Origin: Myxococcales bacterium
Lineage (GTDB): Bacteria > Myxococcota_A > Polyangia > Haliangiales > Haliangiaceae
Reading direction: 5' to 3'
DNA length: 64,000 nt
NCBI GenBank assembly: GCA_016720595.1
Contig: JADKKI010000007.1
Span: forward strand, 323,387-387,386
Positions 19,609 to 28,718 of the stretch are shown here, in pieces. Both the position numbers and the translations under genes were made by a program. Positions within the stretch are counted from its first letter, which is position 1. The number at the start of each line of letters is the position of its first letter. The notes under the pieces are model-generated. The model saw nothing but the letters and a program-made list of their open reading frames with translations, searched no databases and had not been told where the DNA came from.

Positions 19609-20138
19609 AGGCTGGCCCGCACCGCTCCGAGGATCTCGTCGGCGGTCGCGTTGTCACCGGGCCCTGCAGAGACCTGATGCCACAGGATCTCGCCGCCGCG
19701 TGAGATCACGAGCGCACCGCCCTGCTGGAGCGCCGCACCGGCCGTCTTGCCCTGGCGGAACCCGCGACGAAGCGAACCGACCGTGCGGGCGAGCGTGCCG
19801 AGGGTGAGCACCGTGCGCAGCCCGGATCGGAGCTCCGCGGCGCGATACACGGCGAGCGACGGATCGGTGTAGAGCGGACCGTCGTAGCCCGTGGTCTCGC
19901 GAAACCCTGCGATCCACATCGGCGCACCGTTGCCGATGACGTGGAGGCCGAGGCCCGCCGCACGCAGACGCTCGTGGTCGCGATGCAACTGCACCACGTG
20001 CTCGCGGCAGTGCAGTCAACCGAAGTGTCGGACGAACACGAGCAGCGCGGGTCGCTCGAGCCACAGCGTGTCGAGCCGAACCGAGGCGTCGTGCTCGTCG
20101 ACGACCGTCATCGCGCCGAGCTGAGCTGCGTCGATCAT
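19605..20138 (-). CDS. Peroxiredoxin-like (PRXL2/AAED1-type) protein, probable selenoprotein with in-frame UGA
   Basis: Read from the ATG at 20138, 40 codons lead to FVRHFG, then TGA (20018-20016), then LHCREH and 130 more codons in the same frame to a TGA at 19607. The PRXL2/AAED1 thioredoxin-fold family has a CxxC motif after (F/V)(L/V)RHF; here the first Cys position is the TGA, giving UxxC (Sec41, Cys44). The rest fits the family: GLHVIGNGAPMWIAGF, YTDPSLAVYRA, ALQQGGALVISRGGEILW. A SECIS-like hairpin follows. Read conventionally it would be a 130-residue fragment starting at GTG 19997 that lacks the active site. It probably acts as a cytoplasmic redox enzyme. The alternative is a Cys-to-stop change or a base error. 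The start is not certain, and GTG lies further upstream. Confidence 0.8.
19970..20001 (-). promoter_or_regulatory. Candidate bacterial SECIS hairpin
   Basis: Counting from the base after the UGA, CGUGGU (+18 to +23) pairs perfectly with ACCACG (+38 to +43). An A/A mismatch and a further GC/GC pair extend the stem. The 14-base apical loop begins with G at +24. A small loop with G in its first two positions, about 16-37 bases beyond the UGA, is the general bacterial SECIS pattern. An alternative pairing, CUGCAC with GUGCAG, starts directly after the UGA. Function depends on SelB and tRNA-Sec encoded elsewhere. Confidence 0.6.
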
Positions 20139-20205
20139 GAACTCGCCGGCTTGGATGCGCCGACGGACGACCAGGTTACAGGGGCAGCTCGACGCCCGTG
20201 CGAGG

Positions 20206-21630
20206 TCAACTCGAGGCGAGCTCGAGCGACGCCGCGAGATCGTAGTCGCTCGCCTGGGTCACCCGTGCGCGGACCAGCGAGCCCGGCGGGACCTGGCCAT
20301 CGGCGAGGTAGGTGACCCCGTCGATGCCGGGCGCCTGCCCGTACCAGCGGCCCTCGAGCAAGTACTCGGACTCGCTCGAGACGCCCTCGACCAGCACGTC
20401 GATCTCCTTGCCGACCATCGCCTCGTGGCGCTCGCGGCTGATCTTGCGCTGGATCTCCATCAGGGTCTGCTGCCGCTCGCCCATCAGCTCCGCCTCGACC
20501 CGGTGCGGGAGCATCGCCGAGGTGGTGCCCGGCTCGACGGAGTACGTGAACGCGCCCGCGCGATCGAACTTCGATTCGGCCACGAACGCGCACAGCTCGT
20601 CGAACTCCTCGGCGGTCTCGCCGGGGTGGCCGACGATGAACGTGGTGCGGAGGACGAGGTTGTCGATCCGCGCACGGAGGGTCTTCACCAGCTCGCGCGT
20701 GACGCGGCTCGAGTGACCACGGCGCATCCGCTTGAGCATCGCGTCGCTGATGTGCTGGAGCGGGACGTCGATGTACTTGACGACCTTCGGCTCGCTCGCG
20801 ATCACGTCGATCAGCTCGTCGTCGAACGCGCTCGGGAAGGTGTAGTGCAGCCGGATCCAATCGACGTCGACCTTGCCGAGCGCGCGGAGCAGCTGTGCGA
20901 GGGTCTGTCGCGATGCGGGCGAGCTGCCCTGGTCCCAGCCATAGCGCGTGAGATCCTGCGCGATCAGGTTGAGCTCGCGGGCGCCACCGGCCGCGAGGCC
21001 GTGGGCCTCGGCCACGATGTCCTCGATCGAGCGGCTACGCTGCGGCCCGCGGAGCTTCGGGATGATGCAGAACGAGCACGGGCGATCGCAGCCCTCCGCG
21101 ATCTTCACGTACGCCGAGTGCGTGGCGCCGATCCGCTTGCGAGGGGACTCGTGGTCGTAGATGTACGTTGGCGTCTCCGAGACCTGGATCACCGGCAGCG
21201 CCTTGCGCTTCTTCGCGCCGCCCGACGGCAGCACGATGGTGCCCTGCGGCGCGATCGCCTTGGCGAGCGACTGGAAGTCTGCCGAGCCGAGGATGTGATC
21301 GATCTCGGGGATGTCCTTCGCGAGGTCGGCCGCGTAGCGCTGCGCGAGGCAGCCGGTCACCACCAGCTTGCCGGCCTTCCCCTTGTGCTGCGCCATCTCG
21401 AGGATCGTGTCGACGCTCTCTTCCTTCGCGGCGTCGATGAACGCGCAGGTGTTGATCACGATCACGTCCGCGCCCTCGGGCGCGGTGACCAGCTGGTGGC
21501 CGGCGGCCTCGACCTGGCCGAGCATCAGCTCGGTGTCGACCTGGTTCTTCGGGCACCCGAGCGAGACGAAGTAGATCTTCTGGCCCGCGGGTGCGGACGC
21601 CGCGGCAGAGGTGGATCGACGAGGGGCCAT
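20206..21630 (-). CDS. rimO: Ribosomal protein S12 methylthiotransferase RimO
   Basis: The 474-residue protein opens its core with VSLGCPKNQVDTE, diagnostic of RimO. UPF0004 cluster cysteines are at 26, 62 and 94. The radical-SAM cluster EGCDRPCSFCIIPKLRG has cysteines at 181, 185 and 188, and a C-terminal TRAM domain runs from about 395. It thiomethylates an aspartate of S12 using SAM and two iron-sulfur clusters. It lies 50 bases after the MFS gene and 67 bases before the peroxiredoxin-like gene on the same strand. Confidence 0.96.
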   Translation of the reverse strand: MAPRRSTSAAASAPAGQKIYFVSLGCPKNQVDTELMLGQVEAAGHQLVTAPEGADVIVINTCAFIDAAKEESVDTILEMAQHKGKAGKLVVTGCLAQRYAADLAKDIPEIDHILGSADFQSLAKAIAPQGTIVLPSGGAKKRKALPVIQVSETPTYIYDHESPRKRIGATHSAYVKIAEGCDRPCSFCIIPKLRGPQRSRSIEDIVAEAHGLAAGGARELNLIAQDLTRYGWDQGSSPASRQTLAQLLRALGKVDVDWIRLHYTFPSAFDDELIDVIASEPKVVKYIDVPLQHISDAMLKRMRRGHSSRVTRELVKTLRARIDNLVLRTTFIVGHPGETAEEFDELCAFVAESKFDRAGAFTYSVEPGTTSAMLPHRVEAELMGERQQTLMEIQRKISRERHEAMVGKEIDVLVEGVSSESEYLLEGRWYGQAPGIDGVTYLADGQVPPGSLVRARVTQASDYDLAASLELASS

Positions 21631-21679
21631 GAAGCGCGGGCAGTCTGGGCTGCCATCCGGATGGTGTCAATCGCCTTGT

Positions 21680-22897
21680 TCAGCGTGGCGTTTCAGGCAC
21701 TTCGGCGGCCGCAGGTCGCGCGCGCAGCCGCGCGAACGCGAGGGCGACCAGGCCGATCGCGCCGACCGCACCGCACAGGATCATCACGTCGCGCTGGCCG
21801 TACAGGCCGACCAGCAAGGCGAACACGCCCATCGCCGCGCGTCGCGCCATCGATTCGACCGAGAGGATCGCCGCGCGCCCGCGCGAGTCCGTGATCTCGG
21901 CATTGAGCAGGGGCTTGGTCAGCGGCGAGTACAGGCCGTTCGCGATCGCCTGGATCAGCAGGAGCGACAGCATCCAGGGCCCATTCCCGGCTCCGGCGAG
22001 GCCGAGGAAGCTGACGGCGAGTACCGCGAGCAGCGACCACAGCAAGATCTCGTCGTTGATCCGCCGGCGCATCCGGTACGTGCGCGAGGCCACCACCGAC
22101 GCGACCACGTACATCGCCGCGAACAGCCCGCCGATCGCGACCGGCCCGAGGCCGCGGTCCGCGAGGTAGGGCTGATACAGGTACATCGTCGCGCGCAGGA
22201 GGGCGAAGACGACGACCGAGTAGCCCACCATCCAGGCGAGCCGCGGGTTCTTGCCGACCTCGGCGAAGGCGTTTCGCATCTGGGCGCCCCACGAGCGCCA
22301 CACCAGCCGCGCCGGGAACCGCTCGTCGGCGACGGGCCGATCATCGTGGAGGAGACACGCCACCAGCGCGGCCACCGCCGCGACGCACGCCGTGACCAGG
22401 TACGGCAGCGCGAGATCGATCTGCGCGAGCAGACCGCCGCCGGCGAACGCCACCGCGCTCCCCATCAGGTGCCACGCGCTGGCGATCGATTCGCGACGGC
22501 CGTACTCGTGCGAGCGATCGTGCTCGCGGAGGAAATCGAACAGGTACGCCGAGTCGGCTCCGGAGCACAGCGCGATCGAGATCGCCCCCAGCGCCTCGGC
22601 CACCGCGAAGGTCGCGAACCCGTGCGCACCGGCGGCGATCAAGCACGACGCGACCATGGTCAGGGCCCCGATCAACATCGAGCGGCGACGTCCGATCCGA
22701 TCGGCGAACACGCCCGTCGGGATCTCGACGAGCAGGATCACGCCGCTGAAGATGCCGCCGAGCGCGAGGGTCTGGAAGAACGACAGGCCGCGCGAGGCCT
22801 GGAACAACATGAAGATCGGCGCGTACAGGTAGCTCGTGGCGAGCAGGCGGAACGCGTAGAACAGGCGCAGGCTGCGCTGGATCCGGGCGTCCGTCAC
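21680..22897 (-). CDS. Major facilitator superfamily transporter
   Basis: The GTG at 22897 shares GTGA with the stop of the HEAT gene; an ATG at 22912 is also in frame. The roughly 405 residues have 12 hydrophobic segments and the MFS loop motif GVFADRIGRRRSM between helices 2 and 3. A central basic loop (CLLHDDRPVADERFPARLVWR) divides two six-helix halves. It is an inner-membrane carrier of unknown substrate, encoded third in a chain with a Fam20-like kinase and a HEAT protein. Confidence 0.88.
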   Translation of the reverse strand: MTDARIQRSLRLFYAFRLLATSYLYAPIFMLFQASRGLSFFQTLALGGIFSGVILLVEIPTGVFADRIGRRRSMLIGALTMVASCLIAAGAHGFATFAVAEALGAISIALCSGADSAYLFDFLREHDRSHEYGRRESIASAWHLMGSAVAFAGGGLLAQIDLALPYLVTACVAAVAALVACLLHDDRPVADERFPARLVWRSWGAQMRNAFAEVGKNPRLAWMVGYSVVVFALLRATMYLYQPYLADRGLGPVAIGGLFAAMYVVASVVASRTYRMRRRINDEILLWSLLAVLAVSFLGLAGAGNGPWMLSLLLIQAIANGLYSPLTKPLLNAEITDSRGRAAILSVESMARRAAMGVFALLVGLYGQRDVMILCGAVGAIGLVALAFARLRARPAAAEVPETPR

Positions 22898-24240
22898 GGG
22901 CGTTCCGACCATCCCGCGTCGCCGGCCAGGAGGAGGATCGCCTCGGCGACCTGCACCTGCTCCGTGTCCTTGTGGCTGGGCAGTGCCGCGAGCAGCCCGG
23001 GGAGGTAGGGCGCGGGATCGAGCTGCGGTTCGAGCCGACGGAGGGCGCGCGCGGCCTCCACGCGGAGCGACGGCACCGCGAGCTGCTCGACCAGGACCGG
23101 CTTCGCCGACGGATCGTGGAGCTGTGCGAGAGCGGAGGCGGCGAACGCGTTGAAGCGCCCATCCTTGAGCAGGATCACCAGCTCGGGGACCACATCGCTA
23201 CGCCCCGCGATCGCGAGCGCGATCGTCGCGCGCGCCTTCTCGTCCGGCGTGGCCTTCGGATCGGCGCGGATCTGATCGAGCGCCTTGATCGCCGCCGGAT
23301 CGGCGAGGAACGCGAGCTGCTCGGCGGCGCCGAGGCGAAGCTGACTGACCTCGAGGTAGCTGGCGAGGACCGGGACGGCACGCCGATCACCGACGAGCGC
23401 GAGCTGGCGCCCGGCCTGGGCGCGGACATCGCGACGCGTCGAGGACAGTCCGGCCACCAGCGTATCGAGGCCCTTCTTGTCGCCGGCCCGCGCGAGCGAG
23501 TACGCGAGATCGAGCCGCGAGACATCGCTGGTCTCCTTGGTCAGCGCGGCGCTGAGGTACTTGATCGCCTCGAGGTCACCGGTGCGCGCGAGCGCCGCAG
23601 CGGCCACGCGCTGGACGCGGGGCGAGTCCGAGCCGAGGTTCTTGAGGAGCGTCTCGCGTGCGTGGACCACGGCCTGCGCGCCGGTCACGGGCGGTGGTGT
23701 CGGCCGTGGCGGTGGCGGCGTCGGCACCACCGGCTGCTCGGGCAGCCGCTCGGGCTGGGCCGTCTCGGGAGCCGGCTTGATCAGGAACCGGTAGACCAGG
23801 AATGCACCACCCGCGCCGAGCACGGCGATCAGCGCGATCACCAGCGTGGTGCGCTTCGTGCCGGCTTCGTGGGTCGACGTCCCGGCACCGGGCGCGGCGC
23901 TCTCCTTCGCGAGCACGGCCGCGGGCCGGCCGTTGACCGCAGGGACCGCCACCGGTGTGAGCGCCCGCTTTGGTGCGGACGCGACGACGGGCGCCGAGGC
24001 CGGCTCGCGCACGATCTCGATCACCGGGGCGCTGTCGACCGGCGGCGCAGAAGTCGTCACCACGCCGGCGGCTGGCGTGCGGCGCGCGACGGGCGAGACC
24101 GGGATCTGGGTCGGCTTGGTCTCTGCGGCCGAGCGGCACGCCTCGCTGTCGTATGCGACGACCTTGCCGTCGCGCACGTTGACGAACCGCGATCGGATCG
24201 CGTCGACGGGCTTCCCACAGATCGGACAGGGTTGACTCAT
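22894..24240 (-). CDS. Membrane-anchored HEAT-repeat protein with N-terminal zinc motif, 448 aa
   Basis: Residues 1-40 hold a small treble-clef-like motif (CPICGK ... YDSEACRSA), as in the YacG/DUF329-like zinc peptides. A proline/alanine linker follows, then one membrane helix (LVIALIAVLGAGGAFLVYRFL, about 132-152) and a Pro-rich spacer. From about 190 to the end are HEAT/armadillo-type repeats (DLEAIKYLSAALTKE, DKKGLDTLVAGLSS, DRRAVPVLASYLE, GRSDVVPELVILLKD). The repeats would lie outside the cytoplasm if the zinc end is inside. It overlaps both neighbours by four bases (ATGA and GTGA). It is probably a protein-interaction platform; no enzyme motif is seen. Confidence 0.75.
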   Translation of the reverse strand: MSQPCPICGKPVDAIRSRFVNVRDGKVVAYDSEACRSAAETKPTQIPVSPVARRTPAAGVVTTSAPPVDSAPVIEIVREPASAPVVASAPKRALTPVAVPAVNGRPAAVLAKESAAPGAGTSTHEAGTKRTTLVIALIAVLGAGGAFLVYRFLIKPAPETAQPERLPEQPVVPTPPPPRPTPPPVTGAQAVVHARETLLKNLGSDSPRVQRVAAAALARTGDLEAIKYLSAALTKETSDVSRLDLAYSLARAGDKKGLDTLVAGLSSTRRDVRAQAGRQLALVGDRRAVPVLASYLEVSQLRLGAAEQLAFLADPAAIKALDQIRADPKATPDEKARATIALAIAGRSDVVPELVILLKDGRFNAFAASALAQLHDPSAKPVLVEQLAVPSLRVEAARALRRLEPQLDPAPYLPGLLAALPSHKDTEQVQVAEAILLLAGDAGWSERP

Positions 24241-25328
24241 GGGAGCGCGAGCACCGCGTCCTCTCCGAGGTCCGCGATCAGCTCGTCGATGTACCGCATC
24301 AGGTTGTCGCGCCGAACGATGATCGCGTGGATCTCCGACGGGTGGAGCAGCGGCGCCAGCCCGTGATCATCGCTGATCTGCAGCGCTCCGACGATCGCGT
24401 CCTCGGTGAGGGCGCGGAGCCGCTCGACCAGCCGGCGCGGGAACACCTGGATCCGACGCAGCGCCCCGAGGTTCTGCTCGTGGCCGAGCGTGAAGCTCGA
24501 GAACGACAGGGTGTTGTCCATGAAGAACAGCGTCTTGCCGTCCGGCGACATCTCGGTGTTCGAGCCGGTCCACCGATCTGGGTTGTCGATCAGGACGTCG
24601 AACAGGATCACCGCGGCGAGCTGCTCGCACATCGGGCGCGCCTCGTCCGGGATCTTGGCGCCCGCCTGGAGGTAGACCGTCCACAACGCCCTGCCCTCCT
24701 TCTCGTCCACGCGATACGGCCCGACCTTCGCGAGCTTGATCTCTGGCACCCACCACGACAGCTCGCCGCGGAGCATCCCGCCGCGTGCGATGCCCTCCTC
24801 GTCGAGCCGGCTCGCGATGAACGCACGATGGCTCGGCTCGGCGGCGTCGATCAGCTCCTGCACCGGGATCGCGGCAGCCTTGGCGGGCGGTACGTGACCG
24901 ATGCCGAGCAGACGATCGAGCCGGTACGCGGCGATCTCGCGACGCGGATCCGATTGCGGATGCGTCTGTTCCGGTTTGAACGCGGCGCGTACCCCCGAAG
25001 CGAAGTCGACGCGCAACGACAGCGAGGTGCCGCCGTGGTTGAGCTTGATCAGCGTCACCTTGCTCGCCCCGAGCGGCGCAAGCAACTCGCCGTCCGGTGC
25101 ACCGAACACGTTCTCGATCGGGCGCGGCGCGACGTGGAGATACGAGCGCGGGAGCCGCTCCGGGGTTCGCCCGACCGGCCCCGAGCTCACGGCCGTCGAC
25201 GCGATCGCGTCGTGCCCACCGAGGTAGGTCCCGGCGAGCTGTGAGGCCTGGCCGACCCCGAACCATAGCCCGCCGACAGCTCCCGCAACGGCGGCGAGCT
25301 CGAGCGCGATGCAGGTCCCGAGTCGCAC
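24237..25328 (-). CDS. Fam20C-like secreted/membrane-anchored kinase, 363 aa
   Basis: The GTG at 25328 gives an N-terminal hydrophobic anchor (CIALELAAVAGAVGGLWFGV). The rest aligns by eye with the Fam20 atypical kinase fold: nucleotide lysine in RAAFKPEQ (Lys118), REIAAYRLDRLLGIGHVPP (Glu131), catalytic-type DNPDRWTGSN (Asp251) and the metal-binding equivalent FMDNTLSF (Asp271), followed by the LRRIQVFPRRLVERLRAL helix. Animal Fam20C phosphorylates secreted proteins; here the target is unknown. The domain would face the periplasm. It overlaps the HEAT gene by ATGA and may phosphorylate or bind that protein. I am fairly sure of the fold and unsure of activity. Confidence 0.72.
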   Translation of the reverse strand: MRLGTCIALELAAVAGAVGGLWFGVGQASQLAGTYLGGHDAIASTAVSSGPVGRTPERLPRSYLHVAPRPIENVFGAPDGELLAPLGASKVTLIKLNHGGTSLSLRVDFASGVRAAFKPEQTHPQSDPRREIAAYRLDRLLGIGHVPPAKAAAIPVQELIDAAEPSHRAFIASRLDEEGIARGGMLRGELSWWVPEIKLAKVGPYRVDEKEGRALWTVYLQAGAKIPDEARPMCEQLAAVILFDVLIDNPDRWTGSNTEMSPDGKTLFFMDNTLSFSSFTLGHEQNLGALRRIQVFPRRLVERLRALTEDAIVGALQISDDHGLAPLLHPSEIHAIIVRRDNLMRYIDELIADLGEDAVLALP

Positions 25329-25399
25329 GCCCGAAACGGTAGCACGCAGCGGTTTTCTCTCGCAAAAACGGTGCGGCGTGCCGAGCCGCGCCAGGGCCG

Positions 25400-25594
25400 C
25401 TACTCGGGCGGCCGGGCCTCGACCACGTAGGCCGCCTTGCGGTGGCGGGCCGTGGGGATGTGCTTCTCCCAGCACACGACCGAGCAGAACCGGAGCTTCA
25501 GGCGTCCGGTGTTGCACGAGGCCACCGTGCAGCGGACCGCCGAGGTTCCCGGCGGGATCAACTTGCGGCACGTGGCGCAGACCAGGCTGGCCAT
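25400..25594 (-). CDS. Small zinc-finger protein, 64 aa
   Basis: Starts at ATG 25594 (MASLVCATCRKLIPPG) with GAGAGGG just upstream; an in-frame extension to 25627 lacks support. The cysteines and histidines are arranged CATC, C-x4-C, C-x3-C and WEKHIPTARH, suggesting two zinc sites and a MYND/HIT-like knuckle. It has no signal peptide and is probably cytoplasmic. It lies between the membrane thioredoxin gene and the Fam20-like gene. The role is unknown. Confidence 0.65.
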   Translation of the reverse strand: MASLVCATCRKLIPPGTSAVRCTVASCNTGRLKLRFCSVVCWEKHIPTARHRKAAYVVEARPPE

Positions 25595-25683
25595 GCCCTC
25601 TCGTAGCACGAGCGAGCATGCCTGCACTACGCGCGCGGGGCTTCGATAACGACTTCTAGAACCTTCGCGTACGCGGGACCGAT

Positions 25684-26748
25684 CTACTCGGCGAGGATCT
25701 TCGCGACTTCCGCGTCGACATCGCCGCCGCCACCTCGGTGGACCAGGCGCACCACGCCGCTACGGTCGATCACCACGCTGTGCGGAATGCTGGTGACGCC
25801 GTAGCGCTCCGAGACCTGCCCATCGTCGGAGACCAGGGTCAGGTGATAGCCACGCTCGTCGAACAGCGCCCGCGCCGCCGCCGGATCGTCGAGGTTCACC
25901 GCGATCACGGTGACCTCACCCATGTGGTGTGCGGCCAGGGCGTCGAGCGCGGGCATCGCGCGCAAGCACGGACCGCACCACGTGGCCCAGAAGTCGACGA
26001 TCGTGACCTTGCCGCGCGTGGACGCGAGGGTGACGGGCGTGCCGAGCGCTCCCTTGGGGCCGATCGCGGGCAGCGCGAACTGCGGGGCCAGATCGCCCTG
26101 GGTCATCGGCCGCATCAGCTCGAGGTTTCCGGAGATCCAGGTGCCCTGCACGATGGTGCCGAGCGCCGCGATCGCCACGACCGCCCAACCCGCCCGCCTG
26201 GCGCGGGACAGCTCGGGGGCGGGAGGGAGTGGAATCATGTTGACCGCGCTGCGTGCGGGCCGAACCGCGAGCGCGACCACCGCACCTGCCCACGCGTACG
26301 AGAGGGCAGCGAGCACGATCCCCGAGCCGCTCGGCAGCTCGACCTGCGCCGTCCGGACGATCGATGTGGCGATCAGATCGACGAACACCAGTGGCAGCGC
26401 TGCCACGCAGGCGAGATCGAACGCGCGCCCGAGGTTCCGCTTGCCACCCGCGAGCGCGAACAGGAGCAGCGCCGCGAGCACGAGGAAGCCAAGATCGATG
26501 GTCAACGCGCGCGTCAGGACGTGCATCACTGCACGCAGCCCGAGCCCGGCGGAGACCGCCTTGCCGAGCCACGCCGCGGCGAACAACCCGCGCAGCTGGG
26601 TGGCGAGCAAGAGCAGCCCGATCACGACGATCAGATCGCTACCGGAGCGACCGGCCTGCTTGCGATCGGCGGCCACCGTCAGCGCCCACCGCGGGTGGGT
26701 GATCGCGAGGCCGAGCCGCGCGATCCAGCTCGCCCCGACGGGCGTCAC
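25684..26748 (-). CDS. Membrane protein with C-terminal TlpA/ResA-like thioredoxin domain, 354 aa
   Basis: The GTG at 26748 shares GTGA with the upstream stop; a longer frame to 26940 overlaps that gene and is rejected. Residues 1 to about 210 contain five or six hydrophobic segments resembling a YIP1-type membrane domain (SDLIVVIGLLLLATQL, IDLGFLVLAALLLFALAGG). From about 215 a periplasmic thioredoxin domain carries WATWCGPCLRAMPALDAL (CxxC) and the cis-proline segment VTSIPHSVVIDRSG. This fits a TlpA/ResA-like thiol-disulfide reductase. The fusion to a polytopic domain is less usual. Confidence 0.82.
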   Translation of the reverse strand: MTPVGASWIARLGLAITHPRWALTVAADRKQAGRSGSDLIVVIGLLLLATQLRGLFAAAWLGKAVSAGLGLRAVMHVLTRALTIDLGFLVLAALLLFALAGGKRNLGRAFDLACVAALPLVFVDLIATSIVRTAQVELPSGSGIVLAALSYAWAGAVVALAVRPARSAVNMIPLPPAPELSRARRAGWAVVAIAALGTIVQGTWISGNLELMRPMTQGDLAPQFALPAIGPKGALGTPVTLASTRGKVTIVDFWATWCGPCLRAMPALDALAAHHMGEVTVIAVNLDDPAAARALFDERGYHLTLVSDDGQVSERYGVTSIPHSVVIDRSGVVRLVHRGGGGDVDAEVAKILAE

Positions 26749-27872
26749 TTCTTGTCGCCGCCGCGTCGCTGACTCATCAGCTTGCGCGCCTGCGCCACCA
26801 CCGCCGACGACACCCCGCGGCTCTTGCTGATGCTCGTCAGATCCTTCTCGCGGAGGAACGGCAACAGCTTCGCCGACTCGGCGATCGGTGTCTTCGGGTT
26901 GCGGCACAGGGAGACCTTGACCGCATACATCTTGGTCCACTCGCGGCGACTTGCAATGTACCGGATCACCTCTTCGGCCAGCGCCTGGTTGCGCGCGTAC
27001 ACCGCGGCCTCCATGTCGGACAGACCGGGGGACTTGATCGCCGCGATCGAGACGATCTTCACGGGATCGCGGATCGCCATCGCGCGGGCATAGGCATCGC
27101 CGAGGGTGGCGACCCGGATCTTCGCGGGGATCGAGAGCCGGGCGAACGGGATCTTCTTCTCTTCGACGACCTTGGCCGCGTGGTCGAGCCGGCGCTGCTC
27201 CTCCTCGTCCGCGACGTCGTTGTTGACGTCACCCGTGGTCAGCGCGGCATCGTCGCCGCTCGAGAGGGCATCCGCCACGTGGTGGAACAGATCATCCTCT
27301 TCCGCCGTGGACACGCCGCCGGTGAGGGCGCGGGCGACCTCATCCCAGCACGCGAGGCCGGGCACGCGGACGTGGTTACGAACCGCGAGCTCGACGACGC
27401 GATCGATCGTCGACATGCGCGCCTTGCGGTTCATGTACATGGCCGCGATGATCTCGGGATAGGCGAGCAGGCGCTGCTCGTTCTGCGCGATCTGATCGAC
27501 GCCCCGCGCATCACCCTTCGCGGCGAGCATCGCGAGCGTGCTGTCGGCGACGGACGGGTTGAGCGCCACCGCATCGAACACGCTCACCTTGTCGACGGTG
27601 CGCTCGCCGAAGAAGTGAAGGATCCGAGGATCGAGGTGCGGATCGGCGAGCGTGCCGGCGAGCAGCTTCTCGGGCAGGCCCGAGGCCGTGGCACGAGAGG
27701 CGCCGGCGATCATCGCGTCGGCGTCGAGGTGGAGCTGATAGAGCACCGCCAGCTGATCAGCCGGCGGCAGGGGCAGCATGCCCTTCGAGGCCATGGACCG
27801 GCCCGGGCCGGGACCGAGCGCGCGCTGGGCCGCCGTGGAGAGCTTGGTGGTGTCGAGGGGGGTGAGGTCCAT
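26745..27872 (-). CDS. Conserved hypothetical repeat protein, 375 aa
   Basis: Starts at ATG 27872 (MDLTPLDTTKLSTAAQRAL), five bases after the restored coaX stop. It is soluble, with no signal peptide. The helical body has recurring units with NPSV/NPKT and HFFGERTVD-type motifs (VFDAVALNPSVADSTLAMLA, VSLCRNPKTPIAESAKLLPFL), which resemble leucine-rich-repeat-variant or HEAT-like repeats. An acidic loop STAEEDD and GDVNNDVADEEEQ split it in two, and the C-terminus is basic (RKLMSQRRGGDKK). I do not recognise a named family. The tight coupling to coaX and the thioredoxin gene suggests one transcript. Confidence 0.65.
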   Translation of the reverse strand: MDLTPLDTTKLSTAAQRALGPGPGRSMASKGMLPLPPADQLAVLYQLHLDADAMIAGASRATASGLPEKLLAGTLADPHLDPRILHFFGERTVDKVSVFDAVALNPSVADSTLAMLAAKGDARGVDQIAQNEQRLLAYPEIIAAMYMNRKARMSTIDRVVELAVRNHVRVPGLACWDEVARALTGGVSTAEEDDLFHHVADALSSGDDAALTTGDVNNDVADEEEQRRLDHAAKVVEEKKIPFARLSIPAKIRVATLGDAYARAMAIRDPVKIVSIAAIKSPGLSDMEAAVYARNQALAEEVIRYIASRREWTKMYAVKVSLCRNPKTPIAESAKLLPFLREKDLTSISKSRGVSSAVVAQARKLMSQRRGGDKK

Positions 27873-27877
27873 CGTCG

Positions 27878-28665
<788 letters not shown>

Positions 28666-28718
28666 CCTGCCCCGATGGTAGCTCGCCGAGACGGGCTGTT
28701 GTAGGCTCGTGCCCACCT

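Noticed and set aside
19605..19997. Stand-alone 130-residue gene starting at GTG 19997
   Set aside because: Family similarity continues upstream through the in-frame TGA, and this start leaves out the active site. I prefer the selenoprotein reading.
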